DNA from: Deltaproteobacteria bacterium UBA2385
Lineage (GTDB): Bacteria; Myxococcota_A; UBA796; UBA2385
Assembly: GCA_002343455.1 (NCBI GenBank)
Contig: DDSR01000266.1
Span: 36,541-57,527 of the forward strand
Direction: 5' to 3'
DNA length: 20,987 nucleotides
This document shows, piece by piece, positions 13,409 to 20,987 of the stretch. The stretch's first letter is position 1, and every line of letters starts with the position of its first letter. The position numbers and the translations under genes were made by a program. The notes beneath the pieces are model-generated. The model searched no databases, was not told the origin of the DNA, and saw only the letters and a list, made by a program, of their open reading frames with translations.

Positions 13409-13409
13409 C

Positions 13410-14714
13410 TCAGGCTCCGAGGGAGAGGTATTCGTGGATGGCGAGGGCCGCGTCCCGGCCCATGGCGGCCGCGTTGACGACCTCCTTGCCGCCGTTGACA
13501 CAGTCGCCGCCGGCATAGACACCAAGGCGCCCGGTCGCCCCGCGCGAATCGGCTTGGATGCGGCCGCCGGAGACGCCCACCCCGACCAGGTCCTGGACGA
13601 GGCTGGCCAGCTTGCCCTGGCCGATGGCCAGCAGGACCAGGTCGGCTTCGAGCTCGTGCTCGGAGCCGGGGATGGGCCGCTTGTCGGCGTCGAGCTTCAG
13701 GCAGCGCACCGCCTGGACCCGACCCTCGCCCCGGAAGGCCACCGGCTGGGTGCCCCAGTGGGCAGAGACCCCCTCCTTGCGGGCGGCCAGCCACTCGTGG
13801 CGGTAGCCGGACATGGCCTCCTCCTGGCCCCGGTAGACCAGCCGCACATCGGGCACGCCCAGGCCGCGCAGCTCCCGCACGGCGTCGATCGCGGTGTTGC
13901 CGCCGCCGATGACCAGGGCCCGCCGCACCGTGGACAGATCCACCAGGCCGAGCTTCATCTCCTCGATCCACTCCACGGCCCCCTGCACGCCGGAGAGCTG
14001 CTCCCCCTCGGCGCCCAGGCGGCTGTCCGGACCCAGGCCGATGCCGATGAAGAGCGCGTCGTGGCGCCGCTCCAGCTCGGCCCAGGAGAGGTCGGCGGGA
14101 ACGGAGACCCCGGTCTGGACCTCGATCCCGCCGATGGAGAGGATCCACTCGACCTCGTCCATCGAGCGCGCGGCGGGCATCTTGTAGGGGGCGACGCCGG
14201 TGGTGTTCAGCCCGCCCAGGGTCGGGCGGGACTCGTAGATCGTGACGGCGTGGCCCAGCATGCGCAGGCGGTGGGCTGCGGCGAGGCTGGCAGGACCTCC
14301 ACCGACCAGCCCGACGCTCTTGCCGCTGTCCGGCCCGGCCTCGTACAGAGGCCAGCCCTTGTCGAAGGCGGCGTCGGTGGCGTAGCGCTGCAGGCGGCCG
14401 ATCTGGATCGGCGGGACGCCCATGTGGTTGTAGACACAGTCCCCGACGCAGAGCACCTCGACCGGGCAGACCCGGGCGCAGCTCATCCCCAGGATGTTGC
14501 TGTCGAAGATCGTCTTGGCCGATCCTCGCAGGTTGCCGGTGCCGATCTTGCGGATGAAGGTCGGGATGTCGATGGCGGTCGGACAGGCCTTGATGCAAGG
14601 CGCGTCGTAGCAGTACAGGCAGCGGTTGGCCTCGGCCGCCGCCTGGGTGGCGGTGTAGGCGGGCTTTCCGTCCTCGAAGGCCGACTCGGAGCGGTCGGCG
14701 GCAAGCGGCTTCAT
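13410..14714 (-). CDS. preT: Dihydropyrimidine dehydrogenase (NAD+), flavoprotein subunit PreT
   Basis: It takes electrons from NADH through FAD and Fe-S clusters to PreA. The 434-residue product is built like the glutamate synthase small subunit. The N-terminal Fe-S domain has C32, C35, C40, C44 (RCLYCYDAPCIKACP) and C79, C83, C89, C93 (CARVCPVEVLCVGDC) for two 4Fe-4S clusters. The FAD motif VGLVGGGPASLAAAHRL follows (134-150) with ESRPTLGGLNTTGVAPYKMP (161-180), the NAD(P)H motif ALVIGGGNTAIDAVREL (266-282), and the second FAD motif GVYAGGDCVNGG (398-409). PreT and PreA together correspond to one mammalian DPD chain. The ATG is preceded by GGAGAG. It lies 19 bases after the aminotransferase gene. 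Confidence 0.94.
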   Translation of the reverse strand: MKPLAADRSESAFEDGKPAYTATQAAAEANRCLYCYDAPCIKACPTAIDIPTFIRKIGTGNLRGSAKTIFDSNILGMSCARVCPVEVLCVGDCVYNHMGVPPIQIGRLQRYATDAAFDKGWPLYEAGPDSGKSVGLVGGGPASLAAAHRLRMLGHAVTIYESRPTLGGLNTTGVAPYKMPAARSMDEVEWILSIGGIEVQTGVSVPADLSWAELERRHDALFIGIGLGPDSRLGAEGEQLSGVQGAVEWIEEMKLGLVDLSTVRRALVIGGGNTAIDAVRELRGLGVPDVRLVYRGQEEAMSGYRHEWLAARKEGVSAHWGTQPVAFRGEGRVQAVRCLKLDADKRPIPGSEHELEADLVLLAIGQGKLASLVQDLVGVGVSGGRIQADSRGATGRLGVYAGGDCVNGGKEVVNAAAMGRDAALAIHEYLSLGA

Positions 14715-14733
14715 GGGCTCTCCAGAGAGGGGG

Positions 14734-16056
14734 TCAGGCGTCGTCCATGGCGGCGTCGGCGAGGTGCAGCGCCCGGTCGATGATGGAGAAGCCCTCGCGG
14801 AGCTGCTCCTCGGTGATGCAGAGGGGCGGATTGCACATCACGCTGCCCCAGTGGATGAAGGTGAACAGTCCATTGTCCAGCAGGAAGCGGTTGAGCTCAC
14901 CCATGACCGGGTGGCTGCCGTTGAAGGGGGCCATATCGGTGCCCTGGCGGTCCCGCTGCAGGTCCAGGATGCCGAAGAGGCCGATGTTGCGCCCCTCCTT
15001 GACGCTGGGGTGGGCGGCCTTCAGGCGGTCCATCTCCTCTCGCATGACGAGCCCCATGCGGGCGGAGTTCTCGACCAGGCCCTCGTCCTCCATCACGTCC
15101 AGGCAGGCCATGGCGACGTTCATGCAGAAGGAGTGCGCGTTGTAGGTCAGGCCCCCGTAGAAGACGTTGTCGTCGAAGTGGTGGGCGATCTTGTCGCTGA
15201 CGGCCACGCACCCCAGCGGCACGTAGGAGCTGGTCAATCCCTTGGCCATGGTCAGCACATCGGGCACGATGTCGCCGTGCTCGAAGGCGAAGAGCTTGCC
15301 GGTGCGGCCGAAGCCGGCCATGACCTCGTCGCAGACCAACAGGATGCCGTACTTGTCCAGCAAGGCGCGCAGGCCCGCCAGGTAGCCCCGAGGCGGCGGC
15401 AGGATCCCGTTGGTGCCGGTGACCGTCTCGATGAACATCGCGGCGATGGTGTGGCTGCCCTCGGCGACGATGATCTCTTCGAGGTAGCGGAGGTTATTGG
15501 TGGTGATCTCCTCGTCGGTGTCGCCGAAGGAGAAGCCGATCGGCCGCGGGTCCAGCACCCGGATGAAGCCCGGGGCGCCCGGCTCGTTGGCCCAGCGGCG
15601 GGGGTCTCCGGTGAGCTGCATCGTGGCGTTGGTGGCCCCGTGGTAGCTGCGGTACCGGCTCAGGATCTTGAAGCGCCCGCTGCTCTGCCTCACCAGCTTG
15701 ATGGCGTTCTCGTTGGCCTCGGCCCCCCCCAGGGTGAAGAAGAAGGTGTTCAGATCCCCCGGGCACATCTTCGCCAGGCGGCGCCCCAGGTCGGCCCGCG
15801 CCTGGGTGGCGGCGCCCGGGTAGGCGTACAGCAGCCCGTCGGCGGCGTCCTTGATCGCCTGCACCACCCGGGGGTGGCTGTGGCCGATGTTGACGCTCAT
15901 CAGCTGGCTGTTGAAGTCCAGCCAGCGCTGGCCATCGGGGCCGTAGATGTAGACGCCCTGGGCGCGCTCGATGGCAAGGGGCTTGAGCTTGCCGCGGGCG
16001 GACCAGGAGAAGAGGGTGTGCTCCAGGCAGCCCTGGACGACGTCGTCGGCGTTCAT
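14734..16056 (-). CDS. Class III PLP-dependent aminotransferase, probably beta-alanine/3-aminoisobutyrate aminotransferase
   Basis: Its expected role here is to transaminate beta-alanine (from uracil) or 3-aminoisobutyrate (from thymine) to malonate or methylmalonate semialdehyde. The 440-residue chain has the class III features: DFNSQLMSVNIGHSHPRVVQ near the start, GGAEANENAIKLVR, YHGATNATMQLTGDPRRW, IETVTGTNGILPPPRGYL, the PLP aspartate in CDEVMAGFGRTGKLF (Asp 243) and the Schiff-base lysine in TMAKGLTSSYVPLG (Lys 272). I chose the ATG at 16056: the only ribosome-binding site (GAGAGG, 16063-16068) abuts the upstream ATG at 16062 with no spacing but is six bases from this one. Substrate is inferred from the operon; the wider subfamily includes taurine- and beta-alanine-pyruvate enzymes. 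Confidence 0.9.
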   Translation of the reverse strand: MNADDVVQGCLEHTLFSWSARGKLKPLAIERAQGVYIYGPDGQRWLDFNSQLMSVNIGHSHPRVVQAIKDAADGLLYAYPGAATQARADLGRRLAKMCPGDLNTFFFTLGGAEANENAIKLVRQSSGRFKILSRYRSYHGATNATMQLTGDPRRWANEPGAPGFIRVLDPRPIGFSFGDTDEEITTNNLRYLEEIIVAEGSHTIAAMFIETVTGTNGILPPPRGYLAGLRALLDKYGILLVCDEVMAGFGRTGKLFAFEHGDIVPDVLTMAKGLTSSYVPLGCVAVSDKIAHHFDDNVFYGGLTYNAHSFCMNVAMACLDVMEDEGLVENSARMGLVMREEMDRLKAAHPSVKEGRNIGLFGILDLQRDRQGTDMAPFNGSHPVMGELNRFLLDNGLFTFIHWGSVMCNPPLCITEEQLREGFSIIDRALHLADAAMDDA

Positions 16057-16062
16057 CGGCAT

Positions 16063-16068
16063 CCTCTC
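16063..16068 (-). promoter_or_regulatory. Ribosome-binding site that decides the aminotransferase start
   Basis: Read on the minus strand, GAGAGG overlaps the TGA stop of the preceding gene. It touches the ATG ending at 16062 but is ideally spaced (six bases) from the in-frame ATG ending at 16056. Confidence 0.55.
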
Positions 16069-17571
16069 AGTTCAGCCAGGTCTGGTCTTTCTGCAAGGCC
16101 CACTTGGTGGTGATCTTGCGGACGTGGGTCCAGAAGCGGAAGCCGTCCCAGCCGGTGATGTCGCCGTGGCCGAACTTGCTGTCGTTCCAGCCGCCGAAGC
16201 CGAAGGGCTCCCGCGGCACGGGCACACCGACGTTGACCCCGCACATGCCGGCCTGCACCCGCCCCATCACCAGCCGGGCCACGTCGCCGGAGGTGGTGTA
16301 GACCGTGCTGGCGTTGCCGTAGGGGTTGTCGTTCTCGATCTTGATCGCCTCCTCCAGGGTCTTGACGCGGATGATGGAGAGCACCGGCCCGAAGATCTCC
16401 TCCTGCGCGGCGCGAGAGCCCGGGTCCACCCCGTCGAGCACGGTGGCGCCCAGGTAGAAGCCCTCGCCCGAGGCGGCGCCTCGCCCGTCCACGCGCACCC
16501 TGGCCCCGTCGGCCTCGGCCTGCGCGATGATGGAGAGGATGCGCTGGCGGCTCGCGTCCGTGGTGAGCGGGCCGACGCCCTCGGTCGCCGAGAGGGCGGC
16601 GGCCTTCTGGCAGACGGCCTCGATGATGTCGTCGACCTCTCCCACGGCGACCAGGTTGGCGGCGGCCATGCAGCGCTGCCCGGCGCAGCCGGTGAAGCTG
16701 GCGACGATGTTGTCGACCGTCACGTCCGGATCGGCGTCGGGCACGACGATCAGGTGGTTCTTGGCCCCGCCCAGGCAGAGGGCCCGCTTGCCGGCGGCGC
16801 AGGCCCGCCCGTAGACCAGCTTCGCCACCTTGGTGCTGCCGACGAAGCCGACGGCGGCGATGCCGGGGTGGTCGCAGAGGGCCTCGACCGTCTCGCGCCC
16901 GCCCTGGACAATGTTGTAGATGCCGTCGGGCAGGCCGGCCTCGGCGAAGAGGCGGCCCAGCAGCATGGCAGACAGCGGGGTCTGCTCGGAGGGCTTCAGG
17001 ATGAAGGCGTTGCCCCCCACGATGGCCTGCGGGATCATCCACAGGGGCACCATCAGCGGGAAGTTGAAGGGGGTGATCCCCGCGACCACGCCCAGTGGGG
17101 CGTAGGTCAGCTCGCAGGTCACGCCGCGGCTGACCTCCAGCTGGGTGCCGGCGGCGAGGTTGGGCAGGGAGCAGCCGAACTCCACGCACTCGATGGCCTT
17201 CTCGACCTCGGCCCGGGCCTGGTCGATGACCTTGCCGTTCTCATGGCTGATCAGCCAGGCAAGCTCTTCGAAGTCGCGCACCAGGAGCTGGCGCAGGCGG
17301 TAGAAGACCAGGGCCCGCTCGCGGATGGGCAGCTCGGCCCAGGCGGGGGCGGCGGCGCGGGCGGCCTTGACGGCGGCGTCCACATCGGCGGCGCCCGAGA
17401 GCAGCACCCGGGACATCTCCCGGCCGTGGCGCGGGTTGAGGATCGGCAGCTCGCCGGAGGGCTGAGAGGGGGCCTGGAAGCGGCCGCCGATCAGGTTCTG
17501 GGCGGGCAGGGCGGCGACGAAGTCGTAGCCGCGGCCCGTGAAGGCAGGAGAGGCGGGAGAGGGTGGCGTGT

Positions 17572-17575
<4 letters not shown>
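16067..17575 (-). CDS. mmsA: CoA-acylating (methyl)malonate-semialdehyde dehydrogenase
   Basis: It oxidatively decarboxylates malonate semialdehyde to acetyl-CoA, or methylmalonate semialdehyde to propionyl-CoA, with NAD+ and CoA: the last step of uracil and thymine catabolism. The 502-residue aldehyde-dehydrogenase fold shows TPFNFPLMVPLWMIPQAIV (168-186), ILKPSEQTPLS (192-202), GFVGSTKVAKLVY (243-255), the catalytic FTGCAGQRCMAAAN with Cys 302 (294-307), EEIFGPVL, and the MMSDH-specific C-terminal PFGFGGWNDSKFGHGDITGW. The Cys context GQRCM and this tail separate it from ordinary aldehyde dehydrogenases. The ATG overlaps the permease stop as ATGA, with AGGAG about seven bases upstream. Confidence 0.94.
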
Positions 17576-20471
<2,896 letters not shown>

Positions 20472-20987
20472 TCAGCCCAGCTTGCTGTCGACGAGGTCCT
20501 GGTAGGCGTCCGGCCGGCGATCCCGGTAGAACTGCCAGGTCTTGCGCACCTCGTCGATCAGCGAGAGGTCCAGATCGGCCACCACCAGCTCGTCCTGGTC
20601 GCGGCTGGCCATCGCCTCGAACTGGCCGCGCGGGTTGACGAAGTAGGACTGGCCGTAGAACTCGCCGATACCCCAGGGGGCCTCGGTGCCGACCCGGTTG
20701 ATGGCGCCCACGAAGTAGGTGTTGGCCACCGCCGCCGCCGGCTGCTCCAGCTTCCAGAGGTACTCCGACAGCCCCGCCACCGTGGCCGAGGGGTTGAAGA
20801 CGATGTCGGCCCCGTTGAGGCCCAGGGCGCGCCAGCCTTCGGGGAAGTGGCGGTCGTAGCAGATGTAGACGCCGACGCGGGCGTAGGCCGTCTGGAAGAC
20901 CGGGTAGCCGCCGTCGCCGGGCTTGAAGAAGTACTTCTCCCAGAAGCCCGAGGTCTGCGGGATGTGCTGCTTGCGGTACTTGCCGAG
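20472..20987 (-). CDS. Beta-ureidopropionase, carbon-nitrogen hydrolase family (5' truncated by window edge)
   Basis: The frame is open to the right edge, so only the C-terminal 171 residues are visible. It is a nitrilase-superfamily amidase expected to cleave N-carbamoyl-beta-alanine to beta-alanine, CO2 and ammonia. Two of the Cys-Lys-Glu triad residues are seen: Lys in GKYRKQHIP (visible residue 6) and the nucleophile Cys in VYICYDRHFPEGWRALG (visible residue 43); the Glu must lie upstream. The stretch NGADIVFNPSATVAGLSEYL and the C-terminal GEFYGQSYFVNPRGQ match the beta-ureidopropionase branch. The GTG (Val) at 20780 lies inside the conserved core and is not the start. It is the first visible gene of the pyrimidine operon. 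Confidence 0.93.
   Translation of the reverse strand, partial: LGKYRKQHIPQTSGFWEKYFFKPGDGGYPVFQTAYARVGVYICYDRHFPEGWRALGLNGADIVFNPSATVAGLSEYLWKLEQPAAAVANTYFVGAINRVGTEAPWGIGEFYGQSYFVNPRGQFEAMASRDQDELVVADLDLSLIDEVRKTWQFYRDRRPDAYQDLVDSKLG

Overview
The window is about 21 kb of very GC-rich DNA that is densely coding on both strands. The longest stretch without a gene is the 169 bases at 5715-5883. Third codon positions are strongly G or C. There are several secreted or lipid-anchored proteins of unknown function, a DUF4476-type protein, and short genes with GTG or TTG starts. This suits a high-GC member of the Myxococcota or a related 'deltaproteobacterial' lineage, but that is an inference from style: no rRNA or other phylogenetic marker is present. 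I saw no tRNA, rRNA, CRISPR array, transposase or phage gene.

Bases 1-4525 hold a mixed set. The left edge carries the end of an odd reading frame in which a MalK/UgpC-type ABC ATPase segment runs directly into a cysteinyl-tRNA synthetase C-terminus. Next come a cysteine-rich lipoprotein, the house-cleaning nucleotide pyrophosphatase RdgB (GTG start), a small two-helix membrane protein, a probable outer-membrane barrel next to a one-haem c-type cytochrome lipoprotein, and a secreted methionine-rich protein that begins with TTG.

Bases 4527-12112 hold an exported DUF4476 protein. Divergent from it is a large UPF1/DNA2-like superfamily 1 helicase, translationally coupled to a small winged-helix-like protein. 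An SRPBCC (AHSA1-like) protein, an NAD-dependent epimerase/dehydratase, a type II NADH dehydrogenase, a YggU-type UPF0235 protein and a TfoX N-terminal-domain protein follow.

Bases 12131-20987, all on the minus strand, form one compact operon for reductive pyrimidine breakdown. In transcription order it reads beta-ureidopropionase (cut by the window edge), dihydropyrimidinase, NCS1 permease, (methyl)malonate-semialdehyde dehydrogenase, class III aminotransferase, PreT and PreA. Gaps are 1 to 19 bases, and two junctions are ATGA overlaps. Together the products would import uracil, thymine or a hydropyrimidine, reduce the ring (PreTA), open it (dihydropyrimidinase), release the beta-amino acid with CO2 and ammonia (ureidopropionase), transaminate it, and oxidise the semialdehyde to acetyl-CoA or propionyl-CoA. 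No regulator is visible; the operon promoter must lie beyond the right edge.

The items most worth a second look are the helicase with its large insertion and coupled small partner, the ABC/CysS chimera at the left edge, the methionine-alternating secreted protein, and a recurrent GGCTAnnnn promoter-like motif upstream of several genes.
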